Assembly: GCA_902768785.1 (NCBI GenBank)
Contig: CACXMM010000001.1
Coordinates: 124,001-188,000 of the forward strand
Direction of reading: 5' to 3'
Source: an uncultured Prevotellaceae bacterium
GTDB lineage: Bacteria > Bacteroidota > Bacteroidia > Bacteroidales > Bacteroidaceae
Length of the DNA stretch: 64,000 bases
The notes beneath the pieces are model-generated. The model saw only the letters and a list, made by a program, of their open reading frames with translations, was not told the origin of the DNA and searched no databases. Both the position numbers and the translations under genes were made by a program. This document shows, in pieces, positions 43,754-52,792 of the stretch; within the stretch, counting starts at the first letter, position 1, and the number at the start of each line of letters is the position of its first letter.

Positions 43754-44803
43754 TCACGAACCGGGTGTATAATTCATGTGCACCCGTTCCCATGAGAGGG
43801 TTCCGTCCTTTCTGACATGAACGCGAACAAGATAGTCACCAGGCTTCGGGTTATTGCGCTCACTCATCGAGTCAAGGGTAATGTAGTGGGTGATTCCCAC
43901 TTCCTGTTCATCCCATTTGTGCACATGTCCGCAGAAAACAATATCGGTATCCCACTTTCTGAACTGCTCAAGAAGGAAAAAGGTCTCCTCACGAGCGAAC
44001 GTCGATGCAAATTGTAATGATGAAGGACGGAATATATTAGTATGGCTGAATACGAAGGTGAATCGGCAGAGATAGCCGTTTTCTGTATAGTTTTTACCGT
44101 TAAGCACCCCCTGCTCTATCAGCTTCACCTGTTCCTCTCCCAATGTGCCATTGGCAGTGTCGATGAAGATAAAATGATCAAATGTCAATGGTTCATTGTC
44201 GACTATCACATATACATCGTAGAATGAGGAATGGAAGATATTCGACCATAGTGCCCAACCATTGTGGGTAATGTCGTGGTTTCCTACAACAGGATAGAAC
44301 GGCAGACGAATTTCGTCAAAAGTGTACTCAACATTACGAGTCGTATCTAGATAGAAGTAAAAATTGGGGTCATCCACTTCGTTGGGATAATTCTCGCCCC
44401 CCAAAAATCTCGGTTTAAAGTTTTTCTTAGCATACTTCCACCTGTAATCATCCAACAAATCCTCAAGTGTCACATAATACTCAGGCTTGGTGTCGGCGAT
44501 GTCACCCAAATGAGCATAAAGCAGGTCATCGTTGTCCAGTCCGATGTCAAGCATCTCTTGTAAACGGCCTACATCTGTGGTCAGATGACTGTCAGCACCT
44601 ACCAAAAATGTATATTCATCCTGATCGGAAACATCATGATATTTAATGTCTAACTTATGCTCTAAGAAATACAGGTGAGACATTTTCACTCGGTCTTCTA
44701 CTCCTGTGCCGCTAACAAGTACACCAATAGGACTTACCTTCTCACAGGAAGTCAACACGACTATTGCAGACAAGACCACCAATATAGTATATAGTTTTTT
44801 CAT
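43754..44803 (-). CDS. calcineurin-like metallophosphatase lipoprotein
   Basis: A 349-residue lipoprotein (MKKLYTILVVLSAIVVLTSC, lipobox Cys at 20) with a metallophosphatase domain. Metal-binding motifs are LVGADSHL (the usual DxH has become DSH), HLGDIADT, PVVGNHDITHNG, FVFSHTNIF and FCGHVHKW. It should act at the periplasmic face or cell surface on a phosphoester; the substrate is unknown. The start at 44803 is one base from the end of the upstream barrel gene; an ATG at 44815 would overlap it. Its neighbours are a PAP2-barrel phosphatase, a barrel and DUF4421, so a joint role in envelope phosphate chemistry is inferred. Confidence 0.86.
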   Translation of the reverse strand: MKKLYTILVVLSAIVVLTSCEKVSPIGVLVSGTGVEDRVKMSHLYFLEHKLDIKYHDVSDQDEYTFLVGADSHLTTDVGRLQEMLDIGLDNDDLLYAHLGDIADTKPEYYVTLEDLLDDYRWKYAKKNFKPRFLGGENYPNEVDDPNFYFYLDTTRNVEYTFDEIRLPFYPVVGNHDITHNGWALWSNIFHSSFYDVYVIVDNEPLTFDHFIFIDTANGTLGEEQVKLIEQGVLNGKNYTENGYLCRFTFVFSHTNIFRPSSLQFASTFAREETFFLLEQFRKWDTDIVFCGHVHKWDEQEVGITHYITLDSMSERNNPKPGDYLVRVHVRKDGTLSWERVHMNYTPGS

Positions 44804-44804
44804 A

Positions 44805-45515
44805 TTACCACACATATTTTAATCCAAGCTTACCAGATGTTTCATATCTCGATGCGAGCTGACTCATACTTCCTGCCGGGCGGACGTTAAACTCACCGTA
44901 AAGCTGCATCTGCTTTGTCAAGGTAGCGTAGAAATTCAGACCCCAGTTGATGTTCCAATTCTCATAATAGAAGTCATCGTAATTGCGGAAGAAGAGTCCA
45001 ATATTCCACGAGTTCCATCGAGGACGGATGTTAACCCCTGTACCAAAGGTGAAAGTCAAAGGCTCCGTGTAGCCGAAATCTCTAGTCTTAAAGTGTATGT
45101 ACGACTCACCGATACGCAGGTTAAAATATGGAGTTTCCCATGTGATCGAAAGGTTACCAACATATTCGTTAGTATTCCAGCGGTGATATCGGTTATACAT
45201 CACTTTGCCATCGAAATAGAAATCGCTCCACCCTGCCGGCAGACGATATCCTCCTAAAACATCATTCGAATACAGCTGCTTTCCTAACTGCACCTGTGCA
45301 TCAGCTTCTACATACCAGCGGTCGGTAAGATGACGTTTATAGGAAATCTCACCTCCGCCAAATCCTCCCGATACGATATTATATCCGCCCATCAAGTAGC
45401 CTGACAAGACATTCTTGTGTTCCCCGTCATATTTATGGACACCGTTATAGGCATTCTGTCCAGAAACCATTGCCACGGAAAACAGGCAAGATATAAACAA
45501 CAAAAATTTCTTCAT
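44805..45515 (-). CDS. outer-membrane beta-barrel protein
   Basis: A 236-residue protein with a signal peptide (MKKFLLFISCLFSVAMVSGQ) and a body of alternating hydrophobic and polar residues rich in Tyr, Trp, Gly and Asn (GYLMGGYNIVSGGFGGGEISY, in part; WNIGLFFRNYDDFYYENWNI), ending GKLGLKYVW. This pattern indicates an 8-12-strand barrel. I do not recognise a named family. It is 12 bp after the PAP2 gene and 1 bp before the lipoprotein phosphatase. Confidence 0.82.
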   Translation of the reverse strand: MKKFLLFISCLFSVAMVSGQNAYNGVHKYDGEHKNVLSGYLMGGYNIVSGGFGGGEISYKRHLTDRWYVEADAQVQLGKQLYSNDVLGGYRLPAGWSDFYFDGKVMYNRYHRWNTNEYVGNLSITWETPYFNLRIGESYIHFKTRDFGYTEPLTFTFGTGVNIRPRWNSWNIGLFFRNYDDFYYENWNINWGLNFYATLTKQMQLYGEFNVRPAGSMSQLASRYETSGKLGLKYVW

Positions 45516-45527
45516 GTTTTGCTGATA

Positions 45528-47381
45528 TTAGAATGTGATGGCAAAAGAACCGCCGATTGTGAAGTAATGCATTTTCTTCTCACGCTCGAAAGACATCGGG
45601 TTGAGCGGTATTGCCAGTGATTCTATGATGGAACTCAACTCAGGGGTGGTCACTTTCATAAACCGCATGGGATCATAGGTCAACGTGAAGGTTTTCCTAG
45701 AGTAGTCATAATCAACGAACACCTTCCACAAGAAGTTTGATTTGTAATTGTATGTGAGTGACAGACCTGTGCCGAAAGTGGTAGAGTTATTGCCACCCAA
45801 TGTCAAATAATCCCACTCAATATCATACTTTTCACCATTCCTGAAATTACTTAGGTTGAGATCTGTCAAATAACCATTATCAAAAACAATATGTGTGTCC
45901 ATTTCCTTGGTCGTGCCTTTATAGGCGGCATTGATATCGAGTTCCTGGGTCATCGTACGACCGACGAGAAACTTTGTACCTAAAGAAAAGTATTTGTTTA
46001 ACGGCAGATTCAGATATAGTCCTACATTGGCAGAGAATTCAGTCAGGTGATCACTCTCCACTGTTATTTCCTCATCGCTCACGATTCCATCCAGGAATCC
46101 ATCTACCTTATCTTCTGTCACGGGATCAGGCGAAAACAAATTATACATTTCGCTGATTATATCAATGGCCTTTTCACGATCCTCTTGAGCAGCATAAATA
46201 AAATCAGACCACCCCTTTGCGGTCATTGCCCTCACACGAAGACGGCCACCAACACCCACATATTTATTGAAGAAGTAAGCACCCTCGGCATCTACTGAAG
46301 TAGCTGTATGAAAGTCGATGTGAATTTTATCGTTGTATATGTCTTCAGTTAAATTGGAAACAGGTACATCCTCTGTATTTGCTAAATCATCATACCCAAA
46401 TCCGAGGCTCTTGGATCCGAAGCTCATACCCATAGAGATGGAGAAGAACGAGGGTTTCTCACTGAAGTTGTCCAGATCGTTGCGAAGAAGGCCCTTGCCC
46501 TTAAAGAGAAGGTCACCCAAAGCATAGCCCAATTCTGTTGACATAATACCGATGCCGGCTCCAGATAGTACATCACTGATCCAGTGGCGGTTGTTCAGGA
46601 TACGCATCACACCGGTTGCCGTGGCAACACCATAACCCGCCACCGAGAACCAAGGCGAACGTGTCATTCCGTACTCTTTATGCAAGATGGTAGCACCCAC
46701 AAACGAGGTAGCCGTATGCCCTGAGGGCCAAGAGTTGGCCGTACTTCCATCGGGACGCATCTCACTAGCAGTGTATTTAATGCCGTTTACGAAACCTGCC
46801 ATGATGGCATACGACATCAGTGACGAACCCAGCAAGCGCCCCCAGTCACTACGCCCTTCATAGCCAAAGGCTTTTAGGCCAACGGTCATTGTAGGACCAA
46901 AGAACTGGGTGTAGTCATCGATACCGGTCTTGAAATTCGTGATCAGTCGGGTGTTACTGTGCTTGTTGTTATAGTCCTGTCGGAAGTTGGCTTTTTCGCC
47001 CTTGATAATCCAACCGGCAGCAAAGAGAGGAATACCCACAAACGTCAGGTCATCCAACACCTTATAGGGTTTTACGCCCTCGTTGGTGTTCATCCATGTC
47101 CAGTTTTCCTTGTCCCATGGCTTGTGGTCTCCAGCAAGCAAACTCTTTTCCATACGATCTGTAGCTAAGGTACGGTAGTCAGGTGCAGCAACTATGACAG
47201 GAGCGTTCAGTATCATCGGTTCCATTTCAGGAATAGCCAACTTCGCCGGTTCAATTTCAGGAACAGTCAGTCTCACTGGCTCCATCTTTACATGATTGGC
47301 CTCTGTCCAATTCATAGTACTGGCTTGAACACTAACCGTAGTCATTAAGGCGGCTACAACCATCATTATCATATGTTTCAT
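45528..47381 (-). CDS. PAP2 phosphatase fused to a beta-barrel
   Basis: A 617-residue exported protein. A signal peptide (MKHMIMMVVAALMTTVSVQA) and a short Pro/Glu repeat (VPEIEP, IPEMEP) precede a PAP2-type phosphatase domain at about residues 95-290: KYTASEMRPDG, SWPSGHTATSF and NNRHWISDVLSGAGIG carry the K...RP, PSGH and R..H...D catalytic motifs. From about 300 to the end the sequence is beta-barrel-like, ending YFTIGGSFAITF. The combination suggests a phosphatase held at the outer membrane, possibly acting on lipid A or undecaprenyl-type phosphates (inference). A -7 box TAATTTTG lies at 47409-47416. It heads the four-gene cluster. Confidence 0.87.
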   Translation of the reverse strand: MKHMIMMVVAALMTTVSVQASTMNWTEANHVKMEPVRLTVPEIEPAKLAIPEMEPMILNAPVIVAAPDYRTLATDRMEKSLLAGDHKPWDKENWTWMNTNEGVKPYKVLDDLTFVGIPLFAAGWIIKGEKANFRQDYNNKHSNTRLITNFKTGIDDYTQFFGPTMTVGLKAFGYEGRSDWGRLLGSSLMSYAIMAGFVNGIKYTASEMRPDGSTANSWPSGHTATSFVGATILHKEYGMTRSPWFSVAGYGVATATGVMRILNNRHWISDVLSGAGIGIMSTELGYALGDLLFKGKGLLRNDLDNFSEKPSFFSISMGMSFGSKSLGFGYDDLANTEDVPVSNLTEDIYNDKIHIDFHTATSVDAEGAYFFNKYVGVGGRLRVRAMTAKGWSDFIYAAQEDREKAIDIISEMYNLFSPDPVTEDKVDGFLDGIVSDEEITVESDHLTEFSANVGLYLNLPLNKYFSLGTKFLVGRTMTQELDINAAYKGTTKEMDTHIVFDNGYLTDLNLSNFRNGEKYDIEWDYLTLGGNNSTTFGTGLSLTYNYKSNFLWKVFVDYDYSRKTFTLTYDPMRFMKVTTPELSSIIESLAIPLNPMSFEREKKMHYFTIGGSFAITF

Positions 47382-47586
47382 TCTCTTTGTATTGTTTTGT
47401 TATGGGTACAAAATTACAATTTTTTAGGGAAATATTACGAAAAAAACTAAAAAAAACATGCAAAAGGAAAATAAAAGAGACAAAAAGTTCACAGAAACCC
47501 TTGGTACCAGATTCTTGACGTTTGCGAGGGACACCCCTGGAGCATCATCTAGCGGCTATAATGTGCAATCCAACTGAACAGACATC

Positions 47587-47625
47587 ATGAACCCCAGAAG
47601 TATTCTTCTTACTTCTGGGGTTCAT
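47587..47625 (-). terminator. hairpin downstream of the GHL10 gene
   Basis: A 16-bp stem ATGAACCCCAGAAGTA / TACTTCTGGGGTTCAT with a 7-base loop. It lies 31 bp beyond the GHL10 stop on its strand; the T-run is poor, so it may stabilise rather than end transcripts. Confidence 0.6.
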
Positions 47626-47655
47626 TTCAACTGGGTACACCTTCTTCATATCCCA

Positions 47656-49143
47656 TTAGTACTTCACTTTCTTGGCTTTACTCTCATTCTGGAGTCTGTC
47701 AAGTGCAGTAACAACATAGGTGTTTCCATTGCCGCGTGCAGGAAGGCGGTAATAGGTATTGCGGGTGATAGCCACAATATGTGCAGGATTGCTGACATCC
47801 ACCTTCTCACCTTTGTTGAAGCGATACACCACATATTGAACAGCTTCGTTCTTCCATCCACTTCCCTTGGGTGCACGCCAGAAGAGTACAGGTCCTTCCT
47901 GCTCAGTTTGAATCACTTTGGGCTTCCGTACCTTCTTGGGGGCTTTCCCGTCAATAAACTTCATCTGCGGCTGCAAGGCAGGGTATTTCCAATAAGTGTT
48001 CCTGAGCAGCGTACCATAGTTACCGATATTATCCACAGCAGCCTTGGCATACCACAACACTGCACCCTGCACGTTGTTCATTCTGGAACGCAGGTTCACC
48101 TTAGCAGCCATCTGATGGGTATTGGGGTTCTGTGGATCGGCGTTCTTCACCGTACGCTCCACATCTTCACCGATGAACAGAGGCCGTTTGGAAGCATACC
48201 TGTTCCACCACCCTATCAGTTCCTGATAATCAGCAGCCTTATGCCCGATTTCCCAATAAAGCTGTGGAACATTATAATCCACCCATCCGTTGTTCACCCA
48301 TAGCAATACATCGGCATATAGGTCATCGTAGTTCTGCAAACCGTTGGTGTTACTACCGTTTGGATCGTTCTTCTTATTGCGGTAGATGCCAAAAGGCGAC
48401 ACACCAAACTTCACCCACGGTTTGTTCTGATGAATGGTATCACTGAGCTGTTGGATAAAGAGATTCACATTATGTCGCCGCCAGTCACCACGGTCTGTGA
48501 ATCCATTGTTATAGCGTTGGAACTCACGGTCATCGGGGATTTTCTGTCCGGCTACGGGATAGGGATAGAAATAGTCATCGATATGCAGGCCATCGATGTC
48601 ATAACGGCGTACGATATCACCCACCACATGACAGATATAAGTACGGCACTCGGGGATGGCAGGATTGAGGATATACTGTCCGTCATAGTCGAACACCCAT
48701 TCCGGATGTCTCATGGCTACATGTCGACGGTCAAGCTCACTGGTGGTTTTCGTCTTGGCACGATAGGGATTGATCCATGCATGGAGCTCCATGCCCCGTC
48801 GATGACATTCTTTCACCATCCACTGCAGCGGATCCCAGAAAGGTGAAGGGGCCATACCCTGTGTTCCAGTAAGGAACCTGCTCCAAGGTTCCAAGGAACT
48901 CTGATAGAGTGCATCACATTCCGGTCGGATTTGGAAGATGATCGCATTCACACCGTCTTTCTGTAACTCGTTCAGCTGATAGGTAAGGGTTTGCTGCATC
49001 TGCTGGGTCCCTACCCCCATCCACTGACCATTCACCGCCTGAATCCAGGCTCCTCGAAACTCTCGTTTGTTCTGAGAACAAACATAGCTGCATGCTATGG
49101 AAAGCATGCAGCTAATGAATAGGATTCTTTTATAAACTGTCAC
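47656..49143 (-). CDS. GHL10 family glycoside hydrolase (DigH-like)
   Basis: A 495-residue exported TIM-barrel hydrolase of the GHL10 family, whose E. coli member DigH cleaves denuded peptidoglycan glycans. A signal sequence (YKRILFISCMLSIACSYVCS) is followed by REFRGAWIQAVNGQW, NAIIFQIRPECDALYQS, MELHAWINPYRAK, DIDGLHIDDYFYPYP and VDYNVPQLYWEIGH; the Asp residues of HIDDYFYPYP are likely catalytic. The last about 95 residues look like a fibronectin-type domain (VLFWRAPKGSG, YVVTALDRLQNES). Translation starts at GTG (49141-49143), as no ATG gives a signal peptide. It follows the OmpP1-type gene by 12 bp. Confidence 0.9.
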   Translation of the reverse strand: MTVYKRILFISCMLSIACSYVCSQNKREFRGAWIQAVNGQWMGVGTQQMQQTLTYQLNELQKDGVNAIIFQIRPECDALYQSSLEPWSRFLTGTQGMAPSPFWDPLQWMVKECHRRGMELHAWINPYRAKTKTTSELDRRHVAMRHPEWVFDYDGQYILNPAIPECRTYICHVVGDIVRRYDIDGLHIDDYFYPYPVAGQKIPDDREFQRYNNGFTDRGDWRRHNVNLFIQQLSDTIHQNKPWVKFGVSPFGIYRNKKNDPNGSNTNGLQNYDDLYADVLLWVNNGWVDYNVPQLYWEIGHKAADYQELIGWWNRYASKRPLFIGEDVERTVKNADPQNPNTHQMAAKVNLRSRMNNVQGAVLWYAKAAVDNIGNYGTLLRNTYWKYPALQPQMKFIDGKAPKKVRKPKVIQTEQEGPVLFWRAPKGSGWKNEAVQYVVYRFNKGEKVDVSNPAHIVAITRNTYYRLPARGNGNTYVVTALDRLQNESKAKKVKY

Positions 49144-49155
49144 GTTGTTATTTGA

Positions 49156-50724
49156 TTAGAAGTGGTATCCGAGGGTGAAGAGAATCTGATGACGCTTGTT
49201 CTCAATCTTCACGATATTACACAAGTTGTCGGTCATGTTCTCACCGTCAGCTGTCCAGTAACTCATAAACGGGCTAAACTCACCGTTACGCTGGCTATAC
49301 TGATAGGCAAGATCCATGCTCAGCGGACCTACATTATATCCCAAACCGAATGTGACTCGCTCGGTTGACTTCCAGTTCGTGTAGTCAGTTGCCGATGCAT
49401 AATAAGATCCCGGACTGTCAAGCGTACCATCCTTAAAACCATTCTTGTCGTATGCAGAGGAAAGATAGTTGTATCCCAGACGGAGGGCGAGATCTTTCGT
49501 CAGTTTATACTCTGCACCCACCTTCAAGGTATGTACCCCCTTGAGGGTTGACTCTGTATGATTATTCATGATGTCATCACTCTCACTGCTCTCGTAGTAA
49601 TTGTCATAGTACCAGTCATAATGACTACCGGTGTTAAAGCGGCTATCTATACTGCTATAGTCAGAGTACTCATACGTGGCACCGATGGCAAGTTCTTGCC
49701 CCACAGTATGTCCCAACGACACACCGAATTTCCATGGAGTATAGAGCTTATACTCGTAGGTTTCCTCACTGCTCATGCCATCCCGCGTTCCAATGTTCGT
49801 ACGGTTATCCAGGAAAGTGTAGTTGCTGGTTTTCAAGTCATACCAAGTCGGTGTATTCACATACAGTCCGATACGGAAAGGAGATGTTTCCACAGGACGG
49901 AAGATAATACCAGCCTTGATGTCAAAGCCAGAACCACTGATCTTACGTTCATCCGATAAAGTCACATTTCCCATCGGATGGTTATCCAGGGCAAGTAACT
50001 GCTCAGTGTATTCACTGTACATCCTATAGTTCACATCCTTAATGCCTAAGGTCAAGCCCAGATACACACGATCCTGTATGTTTCCGCTGATGTTGAAGTT
50101 ATATTGACCCACATGGCCACGAGCAGACTTCCGCATCTGGTAAGAAGAGGCTTCGCTGTAGTAAAAATCATCATTCTCATCACACAGTAACGAATTATAA
50201 TAAAGGTAGTCAACCTGTGAAAAAGCGTTTGAATTACCTGTGATGGTATTGCCGAAATCCAGGTCGAACAAACCTTCGTAACCTTTCGCATAAGAGAGTT
50301 TGTTCTGTGAAGCCTGATTCAGTCCGTCGTTCACCGATAACAGCTCATTCAAGTTTCTACTCTTATGATAATTAAAAGCGAAGTTCAGGAAAGAGTTTTC
50401 ACCAGAACGATGAGCATAGACAAAACCTATCTGGTCGAAGCTCACCTTGGTTTTCTTACTCACGCCAAAATCATCGGCACCCTGTAACATGTTCACGCTC
50501 AATGAGGAGCTGGCAGTAGTATGGCGGAACAAACCGATACCGGCGGGGTTGGTGCCGATGGTAGAGATATCAGCACCCAAAGCCTCCATGGCACCGCCCA
50601 TACCCACGTAACGAGCCGTTCCGTTCAGGTCCTCAGTTGCGATGTTGGCATTCTCATAAGTTTCCTGTGCTGCCATTGGCATTGCAGCCAATACAAGGAC
50701 AGCTATCATTATTTTCTTCTTCAT
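49156..50724 (-). CDS. FadL/OmpP1-type outer-membrane transport protein
   Basis: A 522-residue barrel of the OmpP1/FadL/TodX family for hydrophobic substrates. A signal peptide (MKKKIMIAVLVLAAMPMAAQ) precedes the diagnostic N-terminal hatch DLNGTARYVGMGGAMEAL followed by STIGTNPAGIGLFR, then many amphipathic strands and a C-terminal phenylalanine (QILFTLGYHF). The ligand is unknown. It lies 63 bp after the aromatic/Gly-rich gene and 12 bp before the GHL10 gene. Confidence 0.9.
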   Translation of the reverse strand: MKKKIMIAVLVLAAMPMAAQETYENANIATEDLNGTARYVGMGGAMEALGADISTIGTNPAGIGLFRHTTASSSLSVNMLQGADDFGVSKKTKVSFDQIGFVYAHRSGENSFLNFAFNYHKSRNLNELLSVNDGLNQASQNKLSYAKGYEGLFDLDFGNTITGNSNAFSQVDYLYYNSLLCDENDDFYYSEASSYQMRKSARGHVGQYNFNISGNIQDRVYLGLTLGIKDVNYRMYSEYTEQLLALDNHPMGNVTLSDERKISGSGFDIKAGIIFRPVETSPFRIGLYVNTPTWYDLKTSNYTFLDNRTNIGTRDGMSSEETYEYKLYTPWKFGVSLGHTVGQELAIGATYEYSDYSSIDSRFNTGSHYDWYYDNYYESSESDDIMNNHTESTLKGVHTLKVGAEYKLTKDLALRLGYNYLSSAYDKNGFKDGTLDSPGSYYASATDYTNWKSTERVTFGLGYNVGPLSMDLAYQYSQRNGEFSPFMSYWTADGENMTDNLCNIVKIENKRHQILFTLGYHF

Positions 50725-50787
50725 ATTCGGTTCAATAAATGCTACGTTAATACAAGATTCATATAAATACTTTCATGCAACAGCTGA

Positions 50788-51777
50788 CTATCTTCTTCCG
50801 CCGAAGCTGCCGCCACCGCCGCCACCGCCGCGGGAGCTACCACCTCCGCCACCGAAACTGCCGCCACTGCTACGTGAACTGCTGCCGCCACCACTGAAAC
50901 TGCCACTGCTGCGGGTACTCCCCGTATTGTATGACGGAGTGGAGGGCGTGTAGGTACGTGTGTTCGTATTTGAGCGGTTATTGCCAAAACGCCCTGGAGT
51001 GGTAGCACGACCACGGGAATTATTCGAAGCATCATAAGCACGGGTGGTTTGTCCGTTACCACGATAGCCGCCAAAGTTGCCACGGTTGGCCATCGTTGTT
51101 CCTGGACGACCTACTGTACCATGGTGACTCGTTCCCGTTACACCGTTGTAATGACCAGAACGGATGGCCACAGGCACAGCCCATGTGGAACCATACCATC
51201 CATAGCCCCAGCGATAATAGGGATAGCCCCATCCATAGTATCCGTAATACCATGGATCATACCAGCTGCCATACCAGCCAAATCCATAATACCATGGATC
51301 AAACCAAGGATCGAACCAAGGATCATAGAAAACAGAATAGCGATAACGCCAATATGGGCCGAAGCCATAATGGCCATAAAGCCATGGATCATACCAGTAG
51401 TAATCATCAAAACGACTCAAACGACGACTGTAGGTATAGTCATCATCTACATTGTATTCCACCTTTGTACCAGGATAGACAGACAAGGTATCCGTCACAT
51501 CCGAAGCACTCGTATGGAACTCGATGATGTCGTTACCCAAAGAGTCGGTTCCGATCTTTGTGAAATAACTGCCGAACTGTCCACGACGATTATACTCATC
51601 CACATTGCGGTCACTGCCAAGGACCTGGGAGGTATTGGCTTGTGTGTCCTCAATCACCTTATAAGAGCTCTTCGGCTTCTTCACGCTCTTACCTGGGGTG
51701 AAGTAGAGATCATCCTGAGCGGTTACGCTCAAAGACACGGCTCCAAGAAGGAGTGTTGACAAGATTAATTTTTTCAT
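50788..51777 (-). CDS. exported aromatic- and Gly/Ser-rich low-complexity protein
   Basis: A 329-residue protein with a signal peptide (MKKLILSTLLLGAVSLSVTA). Residues about 30-120 are ordinary and acidic (YTYSRRLSRFDDYYWYDPW at the border). Residues about 120-200 consist mainly of Tyr, Trp, Gly, Phe, Asp and Pro in repeats such as YDPWFDPWFDPWYYGFGWYG. The C-terminal third is Thr/Asn/Arg-rich then Gly/Ser-rich, ending SSRGGGGGGGSFGGRR. Such sequences are adhesive or phase-separating in other systems; a surface or periplasmic assembly role is inferred. A -7 box TATTTTTG is at 51806-51813. It precedes the OmpP1-type gene. Confidence 0.8.
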   Translation of the reverse strand: MKKLILSTLLLGAVSLSVTAQDDLYFTPGKSVKKPKSSYKVIEDTQANTSQVLGSDRNVDEYNRRGQFGSYFTKIGTDSLGNDIIEFHTSASDVTDTLSVYPGTKVEYNVDDDYTYSRRLSRFDDYYWYDPWLYGHYGFGPYWRYRYSVFYDPWFDPWFDPWYYGFGWYGSWYDPWYYGYYGWGYPYYRWGYGWYGSTWAVPVAIRSGHYNGVTGTSHHGTVGRPGTTMANRGNFGGYRGNGQTTRAYDASNNSRGRATTPGRFGNNRSNTNTRTYTPSTPSYNTGSTRSSGSFSGGGSSSRSSGGSFGGGGGSSRGGGGGGGSFGGRR

Positions 51778-51879
51778 ATCGCTCAATGTTTATTTGTTCA
51801 CAGTGCAAAAATACTGCTATTTTTAGTGCAAATTTAAGGAAATTCCCTAATCGGAAGTAGGATTTTCCCTATTTTTTTT

Positions 51880-51887
51880 TACTTTTG
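51880..51887 (+). promoter_or_regulatory. -7 box for prmA
   Basis: TACTTTTG, 20 bases before the prmA ATG, preceded by a T-run. The -33 element is not clear. Confidence 0.5.
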
Positions 51888-51907
51888 TAGCAAATTTAAC
51901 AAACAAC

Positions 51908-52786
51908 ATGAAATATTTAGTCGCAAAGTTTACCTTTTCTGATAAGAAAGGAAATAATATCCCTTCCTCCGAGGTGATGCAGACAGCCCGCGACCTCCTT
52001 GCTTCACTCATAGGAGATATTGGTTTCGAATCATTTGAGGATAGTTTAAACGGTCTCAACGGATACGTACAGGAAGGACTGTTTCAAAAGGCTCCCTTAG
52101 ACCAGATTATTAGAGAATTCCCCATAGACTCCCTGCTAATTACATATATAGTTGAAGAGGTGGAGGACACCGACTGGAATGCCACATGGGAGGAAGAGGG
52201 GTTTGATCCCATTGTAATTGGTAATCGATGCGTCATTCATGACTTGATCAGGCCAGTAACGGCATCCTATCCGTTAGACATCGTGATTGATGCCCGACAA
52301 GCTTTCGGAACAGGAACACACGAGACGACTCGTATGATTGTTTCAACACTTCTTGACATGGAACTAACCGACAAGCGGGTGCTCGACTGCGGTTGCGGAA
52401 CTGGCATCCTTTCGATTGTCGCTGCAAAATGCGGTGCCCATGAAGTGATGGGATACGACATTGACGAATGGAGCACACGGAACACGGAACACAATGCTGC
52501 ACTCAATGGAGTAAGCCAAATCGAGGTTTTGCAAGGCGATGTGCATGTATTGTCTCATGTCTCTGGGGTCTTTGACATTGTCCTTGCCAATATCAACCGG
52601 AACATCCTGTTTGAAGACATGCCGAAATTCAGGGAGGTGATGACCCACGGTTCCATTCTCATTATCAGCGGCTTTTACCAAGATGATTCTCAGATGCTGG
52701 CAGAAAAAGCGGGAACACTGGGCATGACTTTGCACCATACCGTTTCAGAAAACAATTGGTGCATGATGCAATTCGTGATTGAATAA
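51908..52786 (+). CDS. prmA: ribosomal protein L11 methyltransferase
   Basis: Methylates amino groups of ribosomal protein L11. The 292-residue protein has the N-terminal substrate-recognition domain (to about 95) and a class I methyltransferase domain: IDARQAFGTGTHETTRM, the SAM loop VLDCGCGTGILSIVAAKCGA, GYDIDEWS and the catalytic-type LANINRNIL. It is convergent with the GH25 gene, 6 bp from stop to stop. Confidence 0.96.
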   Translation: MKYLVAKFTFSDKKGNNIPSSEVMQTARDLLASLIGDIGFESFEDSLNGLNGYVQEGLFQKAPLDQIIREFPIDSLLITYIVEEVEDTDWNATWEEEGFDPIVIGNRCVIHDLIRPVTASYPLDIVIDARQAFGTGTHETTRMIVSTLLDMELTDKRVLDCGCGTGILSIVAAKCGAHEVMGYDIDEWSTRNTEHNAALNGVSQIEVLQGDVHVLSHVSGVFDIVLANINRNILFEDMPKFREVMTHGSILIISGFYQDDSQMLAEKAGTLGMTLHHTVSENNWCMMQFVIE

Positions 52787-52792
52787 GATGAA

